A DNA stretch of 16,548 nucleotides from an uncultured Bacillaceae bacterium (GCA_937951955.1 CALGAD010000023.1:1-16548), one strand, 5' to 3'. Positions 1 to 7,367 are shown, counted from the first letter of the stretch. The notes: a model not told the origin generated them from the sequence alone. Translations and numbers: made by a program.

Positions 1-54
1 GTTTTCTACATAACAAAATTGGACAACTCCGTTTTTTATAAAAGGAGCGATTCC

Positions 55-1062
55 ATGAAAAACAGGATCGGGATACTGTTTTTAGGGGGATTATTTATCC
101 TTGCATTCATTCTTATGATCTATTACGGAACAAAGGCCTTTTATATTCCACCGCTACAAACAGACAATCAAGATTATGCGTTTCATTTTGTTTTAATTCC
201 GGAAAAAATCGATAACGAGTACTGGCGCACCGTGGAAAAAGGAGCCAGGGATGCAGCGGAAAAATATAACGTCTACCTGGAATATTACGGGCCCATTCGA
301 ACTAACATTGATGAGCATATCCAGGCAATTGAAAAAGCTATCGCATCGAAAGTCGACGGGATTATGGTACAGGGTCTCAATGAAGATTTATTTGTGCCGA
401 TCATCAATAAGGCACTTGATCAAGGAATTGCCGTGATAACGGTAGACACGGATGCAGAAAAATCAAGAAGGAAGAGTTACATCGGTTCAGATAACTATCA
501 AGCTGGTTATCTAGCAGGAAAAGCACTAATTGCCGATACAAAGGGGCCGCAATATGTTGGGATCGTTACCGGGAGGAAAGATGCTACCCATCAAAAGTTA
601 CGGATTCAAGGTTTTCAAGATGCCATTGCTGAAGAAGAACGGATTCACATCGTCGGTATTGAAGAATCAAAGATTACGAAGGCGGGAGCGGCTCAAGCGA
701 CTTATGATTTATTAAAAGAAAATCCGCGCATTACCGCTTTTTATGGAACGAGTGCGCTCGATGGTATCGGGATAGCTGAAGTATACCGCACCCTGTATCC
801 GTTATCCAATCCTTATATTATTACATTTGATGCTCTGCCGGATACACTGGAGTTGTTAGAAAATGGGGAAATTGATGCCATTGTTGTGCAGTACCCATAC
901 CAAATGGGATACTTAGCGGTAGAAACATTGGTGGAAATCAATCGCGGCGGATATCCGGAACGGTTTCAATATACGGAAGTAGGAATTATTCGCAAAGATG
1001 ATATCGAACAGTTTTTACAAACATGGAAGGGAATCGGTGTTGATGAAGACGATCCGCAGTAA
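55..1062 (+). CDS. Membrane-anchored sugar-binding sensor protein (ribose-binding-like fold)
   Basis: Probably the ligand-sensing partner of the histidine kinase encoded next to it. The ATG at 55 is chosen because AAAGGAG (41-47) lies 8 bases upstream; a longer in-frame TTG start at 19 has no ribosome binding site. The product is 335 aa. Residues about 5-25 form one hydrophobic helix. There is no lipobox cysteine and no clear signal peptidase site, so it is probably tethered with its domain outside the cell. The rest looks like a type I periplasmic binding protein (RbsB/LacI-like): a first lobe with ...YWRTVEKGARDAAEKY..., a hinge region with VITVDTDA, then SYIGSDNYQAGYLAG and ITAFYGTSALDGIGIAE. 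It overlaps the kinase gene by 20 bases, implying translational coupling. Related proteins (XylFII, AraP) sense sugars for a kinase. The ligand cannot be read from the sequence. A transport role is less likely because no RbsA/RbsC-type genes are nearby. Confidence 0.85.
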   Translation: MKNRIGILFLGGLFILAFILMIYYGTKAFYIPPLQTDNQDYAFHFVLIPEKIDNEYWRTVEKGARDAAEKYNVYLEYYGPIRTNIDEHIQAIEKAIASKVDGIMVQGLNEDLFVPIINKALDQGIAVITVDTDAEKSRRKSYIGSDNYQAGYLAGKALIADTKGPQYVGIVTGRKDATHQKLRIQGFQDAIAEEERIHIVGIEESKITKAGAAQATYDLLKENPRITAFYGTSALDGIGIAEVYRTLYPLSNPYIITFDALPDTLELLENGEIDAIVVQYPYQMGYLAVETLVEINRGGYPERFQYTEVGIIRKDDIEQFLQTWKGIGVDEDDPQ

Positions 1063-2470
1063 ACTGCTCGCCTATTTTTCCGTATTCGTCCTTCTGTTTA
1101 ATATGGTTTCCATCAGTATTTATTTCAGCAGTACGAGACTGGTAAAAGAGTATCATGACGGTTATGAAAGTCTGCTCGCATTAAATCAAATTTCCCGATT
1201 AACAAACCAGCTGTTTGAAACAGTAAATATTTTTTTAGAAGAAAGAGAAGTAAAGTACGTTGTTGAATTTCAGAATATTCGCAAGGATTTGGTGAATGAG
1301 ACTGAACGGCTTGAAAATAAAATGATCGGCGCTGATCCTTATCAAATCAAAAAATATGAAAATATGATCGATACATTAATTCAACAGAGCGAACTTGTTA
1401 TTGGTTTCGCATTACGGGGCGATATTGATCGCTATACAACCCATTTACAAGAGGCGCAAAATACGACGTTTTACATAAAAGATACAACGATTGATTTAAT
1501 AGATGTCGAGTTAACGGAGTATCAAAACTTTTATCAAAATATGAATCAGCGAAATGTTTCCTTTACGAACTTTATCATCTTTTTGTTTATCACTTCTTTG
1601 CTTCTAGCGATAATTTTTGCACTCTGGTTTTCCAGGGGCATTAATGAACCGATTCAAGATTTAACAAAAGTAGCTAAAGAGATTTCTGCAGGGAATTTAG
1701 AAGGAGAAGACGTTTATATCCACTCCAATGATGAATTAAAACTACTGGGTGATACGTTTAATCAGATGCGGGGAAATATTCGCTTATTAATTAAAGAGAT
1801 TCAAAGGAAGTCAGAGCAAGAACAATTATTAAAAGAACTGGAACTGCGTCATTTGCAAAACCAGATCAATCCACATTTTTTCTTCAATACGCTGAACACG
1901 ATATCCCGCATGGCTTATTTAGAGGAAGCACAAATGACAACAAAATTAATTGAATCGCTATCCTCCCTGTTTCGTTACAGTTTAGGAGATATTCAAAAAT
2001 CCGTATATTTGCGGGATGAAGTTAAAGCTGTCCATGATTATTTCATCATTCAGCGTGTCCGTTTTGCTGATCGGATATCTTTTACCATGAATATCGATAA
2101 CAGTTGTCTCGATATTAAGGTGCCGCGGTTAATCATCCAGCCATTAGTGGAAAATGCTTTTATTCACGGTGTTGAAAATATGGAAGAGGGCGGGAAAATC
2201 AGTCTGAATATTTATCCGCAAGCGGAAAACGTCATTGTTGAAGTTGTGGACAATGGAGCAGGGATCGATCAAAAAGTCCTCACAAAACTATTTGAACGAG
2301 AAAATCAAGAAAACCATACGGGACATACGACCGCCATTGGATTAAAAAATGTGACGAGGCGTCTGCAATTATTTTTCGATAAAGCAGATGTTCTATCGAT
2401 CGATTCGGAAAAAGGAAAAGGGACGACGGTGCGGCTGATCTTGCCAAAAGAAGCGCAAGTGCAGGAGTGA
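1043..2470 (+). CDS. Sensor histidine kinase, YesM/LytS type
   Basis: Membrane histidine kinase that should autophosphorylate and pass phosphate to the adjacent response regulator. The ATG at 1043 is preferred over upstream in-frame codons because the protein then begins MKTIRSKLLAYF, a normal charged start before a membrane helix, with GGAAGGGA (about 1025-1032) upstream. It has 475 aa. Transmembrane helix 1 spans about residues 9-28, an extracytoplasmic, probably helical sensor region about 29-174, helix 2 about 175-196, and a HAMP linker about 197-250. The His_kinase (PF06580-type) motif INPHFFFNTLN carries the presumed phosphoacceptor His278. The ATPase domain has the N-box QPLVENAFIHGV (about 366-377), the G-box DNGAGID (about 403-409), and a later G box near TAIGLKNVTRRL. 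The sensor region has no recognised small-molecule domain, in keeping with sensing through the binding protein encoded upstream. Confidence 0.93.
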   Translation: MKTIRSKLLAYFSVFVLLFNMVSISIYFSSTRLVKEYHDGYESLLALNQISRLTNQLFETVNIFLEEREVKYVVEFQNIRKDLVNETERLENKMIGADPYQIKKYENMIDTLIQQSELVIGFALRGDIDRYTTHLQEAQNTTFYIKDTTIDLIDVELTEYQNFYQNMNQRNVSFTNFIIFLFITSLLLAIIFALWFSRGINEPIQDLTKVAKEISAGNLEGEDVYIHSNDELKLLGDTFNQMRGNIRLLIKEIQRKSEQEQLLKELELRHLQNQINPHFFFNTLNTISRMAYLEEAQMTTKLIESLSSLFRYSLGDIQKSVYLRDEVKAVHDYFIIQRVRFADRISFTMNIDNSCLDIKVPRLIIQPLVENAFIHGVENMEEGGKISLNIYPQAENVIVEVVDNGAGIDQKVLTKLFERENQENHTGHTTAIGLKNVTRRLQLFFDKADVLSIDSEKGKGTTVRLILPKEAQVQE

Positions 2471-2476
2471 TGGAAT

Positions 2477-3907
2477 ATGGAAGTGAAAATATTAATTGCC
2501 GAAGATGAGATGATTGAACGAAAAGTGATGCGAAAGTTTATCGAAACAACGTTTGGAACTTCCTTTACTGTGATAGAGGCGGAAAACGGCAGGAGAGCTG
2601 TGGAATTAACGATGATCCATCAACCGGATATTATTTTTATGGATATCAAAATGCCGGGATTAGATGGGTTGCAGGCGATTGAAAAAATTCGCGCGTTTAA
2701 TCAAAAGGTAAAATTTATTATTCTGTCAGCTTACGATTCGTTTGAATACGCGAAGCGGGCGATGAAAGAAGGTGTCAAGGAATATATTTTAAAACCGGCA
2801 GCGAAGGAGGAAACGATCCAGGCTATTTTGCGCGTCTATCATGAAATTAAAGAAGAACGTAAGCGGGAAAAAAGGGAGAAAGAATCTCGCGAATTGGCAA
2901 AACAATTTCTCCTGCGGGAAGTCATCGAGTATAACGTCGATGAGAAAACAAAAAGTTTATATGAGGAACTATTTCCTGATTATCAACACGGTTTTTTCTT
3001 AGCTATTGAATTGCCGGAAAAGGAAAACAGAGAACCGGTTCATTTGAATGTGCAACAATGGCTTGATGCGGAAGCGATTATAGAAAAACAAAATCATCAG
3101 GTGATTGTCTTTCTTTTAACGCAAAAGAAGCTGGATAAAGCAGACATGTTGACCATGGCGCGAAGAGTTTACCTGGCCAATCAACGAAAGCTCTGGATTG
3201 GGATGGGCAATCAATACTCCCAACTAGAGGACTTTCCCAAATCTTATCAAGAAGCGCTCCGGGCATTAGAACAATTGAAAGAACATGCGCATGCCCGTTA
3301 CGGATTTTCATATCCGGAAGGAAAATCACTAGAGCAGTGGCAACAGTCGATCATGAACCAGCTGTTAAACAATCATCCAAAGCAGGCGTTTATGTTTTTA
3401 CAAGAGCTTATAGAAAATATGGGAACGGAAGTTTTACAAGAGTTATTGTTCCGGATACGGACTGATCTGGCAGATACAGGTTTAAATATTGATCATGTTA
3501 ATATACGCAACATCGATTCTATGCCGGATTGGGAAAGCTTCTTCAGGAGAGTCTGTTTGGAATTGCAAAATTACTTTCAATCAAATCGCTATGTCCACCG
3601 GGCAAAAGAATATATCCTGAACAATTACGGTCGACCGATCACTTTGGAGGAGGTCGCAGAAAAAATCAATTTGAGTCCTCCTTATTTAAGCTCCTTGTTT
3701 AAAATCGAAACGGGCCAATCCTTTATTGAATATGTAACGAAAATCCGCATGGAAAAAGCGATGGAACTACTTCGCAGCCAAAAATATAGCATCAAGGAAA
3801 TATGTTTTATGGTGGGGTATAAAGATCCGAATTATTTTAGCCGGGTGTTTAAAAAATATACGAATATGCCGCCCCGGGATTATCAAAAAGCCATCTTAAA
3901 AAAGTGA
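2477..3907 (+). CDS. Response regulator, YesN type (receiver plus AraC DNA-binding domain)
   Basis: Transcription regulator and probable phosphorylation target of the upstream kinase. It starts 6 bases after the kinase stop; the ribosome binding site CAGGAG (2462-2467) abuts that stop codon. It has 476 aa. The N-terminal receiver domain (about 1-120) shows the acidic pocket E9/D10/E11, phosphoacceptor D56 in IIFMDIKMPG, S84 in LSAYDSFEYAK, and K106 in YILKP. A long middle region (about 125-365) has no motif I can name, which is usual for YesN-like proteins. The C-terminal AraC/XylS domain (about 370-473) contains two helix-turn-helix units, ITLEEVAEKINLSPPYLSSLF and YSIKEICFMVGYKDPNYFSRVFKK. 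The adjacent sugar importer operon, whose leader holds a direct repeat, is the obvious target and activation the likely mode, but that is inferred from family and position. Confidence 0.94.
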   Translation: MEVKILIAEDEMIERKVMRKFIETTFGTSFTVIEAENGRRAVELTMIHQPDIIFMDIKMPGLDGLQAIEKIRAFNQKVKFIILSAYDSFEYAKRAMKEGVKEYILKPAAKEETIQAILRVYHEIKEERKREKREKESRELAKQFLLREVIEYNVDEKTKSLYEELFPDYQHGFFLAIELPEKENREPVHLNVQQWLDAEAIIEKQNHQVIVFLLTQKKLDKADMLTMARRVYLANQRKLWIGMGNQYSQLEDFPKSYQEALRALEQLKEHAHARYGFSYPEGKSLEQWQQSIMNQLLNNHPKQAFMFLQELIENMGTEVLQELLFRIRTDLADTGLNIDHVNIRNIDSMPDWESFFRRVCLELQNYFQSNRYVHRAKEYILNNYGRPITLEEVAEKINLSPPYLSSLFKIETGQSFIEYVTKIRMEKAMELLRSQKYSIKEICFMVGYKDPNYFSRVFKKYTNMPPRDYQKAILKK

Positions 3908-3930
3908 AGATTTTTTAAAAAATGTGAAGA
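3896..3930. repeat. Direct repeat, candidate operator for the AraC-type regulator
   Basis: TTAAAAAAGTGAAGA (3896-3910) and TTAAAAAATGTGAAGA (3915-3930) are identical except for one inserted T. The GTGAAGA cores are exactly 20 bases apart, close to two helical turns, as is usual for direct-repeat sites of AraC-family proteins. The first copy overlaps the stop codon of the regulator gene. The second ends about 32 bases before the -10 hexamer of the importer promoter. Operator function is inferred, and part of the similarity is simple A-tract sequence. Confidence 0.45.
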
Positions 3931-3942
3931 AAACTGATCCCT

Positions 3943-3968
3943 TTGAATCTACCAACCTTTCTTATAAT
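3943..3968 (+). promoter_or_regulatory. Probable promoter of the sugar importer operon
   Basis: A perfect -10 hexamer TATAAT lies at 3963-3968. The best -35-like sequence, TTGAAT at 3943-3948, is only 14 bases upstream, too close for normal sigma-A spacing; at 16-17 bases there is nothing good. A consensus -10 with a poor -35 fits a promoter that depends on an activator, here perhaps the AraC-type regulator. Predicted transcription start is about 3975, which leaves a leader of about 35 bases before the TTG start at 4010. Confidence 0.6.
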
Positions 3969-3973
3969 CATAG

Positions 3974-3988
3974 TTGTAAGCGATAACA
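3974..3988 (+). promoter_or_regulatory. CcpA catabolite-responsive element (cre)
   Basis: TTGTAAGCGATAACA matches the published 15-base cre consensus WTGNAANCGNWNNCW at every fixed position. It starts 5 bases after the -10 hexamer, so it covers the predicted transcription start of the importer operon. A cre at or just downstream of +1 normally mediates repression by CcpA with HPr-Ser-P when a preferred sugar is present. Catabolite repression of this operon is therefore a well-supported inference. Confidence 0.8.
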
Positions 3989-4009
3989 ATAATAATGGGG
4001 GGGAGAATT

Positions 4010-5317
4010 TTGAAACGGTTATTAACGGGTGTTTTCATTTTATTTAGTATGCTCGTTTTAATTGCCTGTTCCGGCGGTAATGGCAGTGAAGAAACGACCG
4101 GAACGAGCGAAGAAACGAATGGAAGTAGTGAAGGTTCCTCCAGTTCCGCCAAATTGGAAATTTTTAGCTGGTGGACGGGTGCTGGTGAAGAAGATGGTCT
4201 ACTCGCCCTTCTTGAATTATTCCAGGAAAAATATCCGGACATCGAAGTTGAAAATGCAGCCGTTGCCGGAGGAGCGGGTACGAACGCTAAAGCCGTTCTT
4301 GCCAGCCGGATGCAAGGAAATGATCCACCGGCCACTTTCCAGGTTCATGGTGGTGCAGAATTGAATGATAGCTGGGTTGCCGCTGGAAAAATGGAGCCAC
4401 TCGATGATTTATACGAAGAAGAGGGATGGATGGATAAATTCCCGGAAGCCTTAATTGAACTCGTTAGCTATGAAGGGCATATTTACTCGGTGCCGGTGAA
4501 CATTCACCGCAGTAATGTTTTATGGTATAACAAGAAAATTTTTGAAGAACACGGTTTGACACCGCCAACAACATTCGATGAGTTTTTCGAAGTAGCTGAA
4601 GCATTAAAAGAAGCAGGCGTTACACCGTTAGCGTTAGGTGATAAAGAACCGTGGACAGCTACCCATGTATTTGAAAATATTTTACTCGCTAAATTAGGTC
4701 CGGAAGATTATGGCAAACTCTGGACCGGAGAAGTTCCTTTCGATGATGAGCGAGTTGTCGAATCCGCCGAAATCTTTAAACAGATGTTAGCCTATATTAA
4801 CGATGATCATAGTTCGCGAAATTGGCAGGACGCTTCACAATTAGTTGCCAACGGTGAAGCAGCGATGAATATTATGGGCGACTGGGCGAAGGGATATTTT
4901 GTCAATGACTTAGGTCTTACAGTCAATGAAGACTTTGGATATGTAACGACACCAGAAACAGAAGGCATGTTTATGGTCGTTACCGATACTTTCGGTCTGC
5001 CCAAGGGTATCGAGAATCCGGATGATGTGAAGAAGTTTTTAAGTGTTCTCGGTTCTGTTGAAGGTCAGGACGTCTTTAACCCGTTAAAAGGTTCGATTCC
5101 GGCTAGAGTGGATGCGGATAAATCCAAATATGATGAATACGGTCAAGATACAATGGAAGACTTCCAAAATGACGCACTCGCACCATCTCTTGCTCATGGC
5201 TCGGCAGCTCCGGAAGGGTTCCTCACTCGCTTTAACCAGGCAATTAACATTTTTGTTACCCAGCAAGATGTCGAGCAATTTATCGAGGCCCTGAAAGCAG
5301 CTGCAACTGATCTATAA
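4010..5317 (+). CDS. Sugar ABC transporter substrate-binding lipoprotein (CUT1, GtsA-like)
   Basis: Extracellular solute-binding protein (SBP_bac_1 type) that delivers a sugar to the permeases encoded downstream. I choose the TTG at 4010, giving 435 aa, because the G-rich ribosome binding site GGGGGAG lies at about 3999-4005. An ATG at 3995 is also in frame, but its first codons would be the ribosome binding site itself. The N-terminus MKRLLTGVFILFSMLVLIAC ends in a lipobox with Cys20, followed by a Ser/Gly/Glu-rich linker to about residue 45. The mature part resembles glucose/mannose-binding proteins such as Pseudomonas GtsA and the Thermus homologue as I remember them: FSWWTGAGEEDG, VAGGAGTNAKAVLASRM, SVPVNIHRSN and NIMGDWAKGYF. 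No sugar specificity can be claimed from this; the galactose genes downstream suggest galactose or a galactoside. It probably has the highest expression in its operon because a strong hairpin follows it. Confidence 0.9.
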   Translation: MKRLLTGVFILFSMLVLIACSGGNGSEETTGTSEETNGSSEGSSSSAKLEIFSWWTGAGEEDGLLALLELFQEKYPDIEVENAAVAGGAGTNAKAVLASRMQGNDPPATFQVHGGAELNDSWVAAGKMEPLDDLYEEEGWMDKFPEALIELVSYEGHIYSVPVNIHRSNVLWYNKKIFEEHGLTPPTTFDEFFEVAEALKEAGVTPLALGDKEPWTATHVFENILLAKLGPEDYGKLWTGEVPFDDERVVESAEIFKQMLAYINDDHSSRNWQDASQLVANGEAAMNIMGDWAKGYFVNDLGLTVNEDFGYVTTPETEGMFMVVTDTFGLPKGIENPDDVKKFLSVLGSVEGQDVFNPLKGSIPARVDADKSKYDEYGQDTMEDFQNDALAPSLAHGSAAPEGFLTRFNQAINIFVTQQDVEQFIEALKAAATDL

Positions 5318-5348
5318 ATAAAAGAGGGGGAAAGCCCCCTCTTTTATT
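5317..5348 (+). terminator. 14-bp perfect hairpin between binding protein and permease genes
   Basis: AATAAAAGAGGGGG (5317-5330) and CCCCCTCTTTTATT (5335-5348) form a perfect 14-bp stem with loop AAAG. The 3' arm ends in a T-rich run (TTTTATT), so it works as a factor-independent terminator or partial terminator. It begins on the last base of the binding protein stop codon, and the first permease follows after 28 bases without an evident promoter. Such hairpins commonly reduce read-through and protect the upstream mRNA, giving more binding protein than permease. Confidence 0.85.
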
Positions 5349-5376
5349 AACAGTTTCCATCCAGGAGGTGCATTGT

Positions 5377-6348
5377 GTGGAACCTGCAAGTGAAACGAAT
5401 CTCTCATCTGAGGTAACGATCAGTAAAAAAAAGAAAAAAGTCTTAACGAAAGACCATTGGCTCGCTATCGGTTTTTTAATGCCTTCCATCATATTAATTT
5501 TGATTTTTGTTTACGGATTTATCGGCTGGACGGGTTATGTTTCCTTAAGCAATTGGAATACGGTCGTTCCTGATTTTTCTTTTGCAGGCTTAAAAAATTA
5601 TATTTTCCTTTTTCAAGACTTTCGTTTTCAGGCGGATTTAAGAAATAATTTATTTTTTACGATTTTGTTTATCAGTGTTGTCTTGATTCTTGGACTCGTA
5701 CTGGCGATTTTGCTCGATCAGAAGATGGTCCGGGGAGAGTCCCTATTCCGGAATATATTCTTTTTTCCGATGGCATTATCGTTTGTCGTAACGGGCGTGG
5801 TCTGGCAATGGTTGTTAAACCCATCGACGGGTGTAAATTTATTGCTGAAACATGTTGGCCTGGAACCGAAATGGTATACGGATACATCCATTATTGCTGG
5901 CTTTGAACTCGGGAAGATCGAATTTGGTTTACCTGTGGCGATTATTTCTGTCGTTATTGCTGCTGTTTGGCAAATGACCGGTTTTGCTCTGGCGATGTAT
6001 TTGGCCGGACTGCGAAATATTGATGATGAGATTCGCGAGGCGGCCCGGATCGATGGCTGTTCTGAATTTCAACTGTACTGGAAAGTGATTATTCCCCAGC
6101 TTAAACCGATTACGATGAGCATCGTCATTATGATGGCCCATATTTCGTTGAAAATATTTGATTTAATTTATGCCATGACCGGACCTGGCGCCAATTTCGT
6201 TACCGATATGCCTGGCGTTTACATGTTTGAAACGACCTTTAGAGGGAACTATTATGCCAATGGTGCAGCCATCGCGATTATCATGCTGCTTATGGTAGCA
6301 ATCTTTATCTTGCCGTATCTCTGGAATTCAAGAAGGGAGGGGAGATAA
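5377..6348 (+). CDS. Sugar ABC transporter permease 1 (MalF/UgpA-like, CUT1)
   Basis: First membrane subunit of the importer. GTG at 5377 is preferred, giving 323 aa, because AGGAGG (5363-5368) lies 8 bases upstream; the in-frame GTG at 5368 overlaps that site. A cytoplasmic, lysine-rich N-terminus (about 1-25) precedes the first membrane helix (about 29-50). I count about six hydrophobic segments in all, which is normal for the family. The EAA loop EIREAARIDGCSEFQLYWKVIIP (about 218-240), with the conserved glycine at about 227, is the docking site for the ATPase subunit. The gene ends by overlapping the second permease by one base. No ATPase gene follows, so the complex probably uses a shared MsmX/MalK-type ATPase encoded elsewhere. 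Confidence 0.93.
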   Translation: MEPASETNLSSEVTISKKKKKVLTKDHWLAIGFLMPSIILILIFVYGFIGWTGYVSLSNWNTVVPDFSFAGLKNYIFLFQDFRFQADLRNNLFFTILFISVVLILGLVLAILLDQKMVRGESLFRNIFFFPMALSFVVTGVVWQWLLNPSTGVNLLLKHVGLEPKWYTDTSIIAGFELGKIEFGLPVAIISVVIAAVWQMTGFALAMYLAGLRNIDDEIREAARIDGCSEFQLYWKVIIPQLKPITMSIVIMMAHISLKIFDLIYAMTGPGANFVTDMPGVYMFETTFRGNYYANGAAIAIIMLLMVAIFILPYLWNSRREGR

Positions 6349-7169
6349 TGCCGGTCATGAGGTTGAAAAAGACGGTTTTATACATCGTTTTAATCACTAT
6401 CAGTTTATTTTTCCTGATGCCGGTATATGTCATGCTTGTTACAAGCCTCAAACCCCTGGGAAACATCTCACTGGAAACGATGTGGCATTTGCCTCCTTCC
6501 ATCGATTTCTCTAGTTATGCGGAGGCGTTTAGTAAACTGGCCCCGAACTTCATGAATTCTGTTTACCTGGTCGTCCCTGCAACGATTTTAAGCGCCCTAT
6601 TAGGTGCGATGAATGGTTATGTGTTGTCGAAATGGAAATTTAAGGGAGCGGATTTTATCTTTACTTTATTGTTGTTTGGCATGTTTATCCCTTATCAAAG
6701 CATCTTAATTCCGTTAATTCAGTTCCTGCGAGATATTGAACTGTATAACACGATCCCGGGCTTGATCCTTGTCCATGTTGTATATGGCTTGCCGATAACG
6801 ACGTTAATGTTCCGCAACTTTTATGCCAATATTCCCGATGAATTACTGGAAGCGGCGAAAATCGATGGAGCTGGCTTTTTGCAGATTTTCCGTTACATTA
6901 TTTTACCCCTTTCCGTATCGGGATTTGTGGTGGTTGGCATCTGGCAGTTTACGAATATCTGGAATGAATTTTTATTTGCGGTGACGATTACCCAATCGGA
7001 TAAACAGCCAATCATGGTTGCTCTGCAAAATTTATCAGGCAGCCAAATCGTTGCATGGAACGTGCAGATGGCCGGTGCCTTGATTGCGGCGATGCCAACG
7101 TTGCTCGTTTATATTTTCTTGGGGAAATATTTTGTGCGCGGATTACTTGCTGGTTCGGTGAAGGGATAA
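6348..7169 (+). CDS. Sugar ABC transporter permease 2 (MalG/UgpE-like, CUT1)
   Basis: Second membrane subunit of the importer. Its ATG at 6348 shares its first base with the last base of the previous stop codon (TAATG) and has a strong GGGAGGGGA site just upstream, so translation is coupled to permease 1. It has 273 aa, typical of the MalG branch. Hydrophobic segments include about residues 8-30, 70-90, 100-125, 135-155, 185-205 and 240-262. The EAA loop ELLEAAKIDGAGFLQIFRYIILP starts near residue 165, with EAA at 168-170. The C-terminus FVRGLLAGSVKG is characteristic of the family (LVxGLTAGAVKG-like). It is the last gene of the operon. Confidence 0.94.
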   Translation: MPVMRLKKTVLYIVLITISLFFLMPVYVMLVTSLKPLGNISLETMWHLPPSIDFSSYAEAFSKLAPNFMNSVYLVVPATILSALLGAMNGYVLSKWKFKGADFIFTLLLFGMFIPYQSILIPLIQFLRDIELYNTIPGLILVHVVYGLPITTLMFRNFYANIPDELLEAAKIDGAGFLQIFRYIILPLSVSGFVVVGIWQFTNIWNEFLFAVTITQSDKQPIMVALQNLSGSQIVAWNVQMAGALIAAMPTLLVYIFLGKYFVRGLLAGSVKG

Positions 7170-7178
7170 TGCTTGAAG

Positions 7179-7202
7179 GTTTTGTAAAATTTTTTACAAG
7201 AC
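7179..7202. repeat. AT-rich palindrome after the importer operon
   Basis: TTGTAAAA (7182-7189) and TTTTACAA (7192-7199) form a perfect 8-bp inverted repeat around TT. One mismatched position further out, GT (7179-7180) and AC (7201-7202) continue the symmetry. It begins 10 bases after the permease stop. The two-base centre makes it a poor RNA hairpin, so a protein-binding site is more likely than a terminator, but no known regulator fits convincingly. Confidence 0.4.
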
Positions 7203-7245
7203 AGGTACGGTCCGTATTTGATAAAAAAATCTTTAAACGAAAATG

Positions 7246-7272
7246 AGTCCAAGAATTGTTCGTTCTTGGACT
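7246..7272 (+). terminator. Probable terminator of the importer operon
   Basis: AGTCCAAGAA (7246-7255) and TTCTTGGACT (7263-7272) form a perfect 10-bp stem with a 7-base loop. The following bases, TAAATCTTCTC, are only mildly T-rich, so termination may be incomplete. It lies between the last permease and galK, and so separates the importer from the Leloir genes while allowing some read-through. Confidence 0.6.
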
Positions 7273-7346
7273 TAAATCTTCTCAAAAATCAGGTGTAGAA
7301 ATACAAACTTTGTTTAATGGAATTTGCGTTGAAATCTGGAGGAAAA

Positions 7347-7367
7347 GTGTCCGTGCGAAAAATATGA
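7347..7367 (+). other. Possible six-codon leader ORF upstream of galK
   Basis: GTG TCC GTG CGA AAA ATA TGA follows a strong GGAGG site (7338-7342) by 4 bases and ends 20 bases before the galK start. The ribosome binding site has no better start codon to serve: the nearest ATG (7364) is 21 bases away. It could be a short leader whose translation affects galK, or a remnant of an older gene start. Nothing beyond the ribosome binding site and frame supports it. Confidence 0.2.

Noticed and set aside
19..42. Promoter directly before the first gene: TTGGAC and TATAAA
   Set aside because: The spacing is only 12 bases and the -10-like box touches the ribosome binding site. The true promoter is probably upstream of the window.
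3949..4335. 128-residue minus-strand open frame over the start of the binding protein gene
   Set aside because: It lies antisense to a clear lipoprotein gene and its control region, has low-complexity Ala/Pro/Ser composition and no ribosome binding site.
7184..7199. TnrA/GlnR site in the palindrome
   Set aside because: The TGT...ACA half sites span 16 bases instead of the 17 of the consensus, and no nitrogen genes are nearby.
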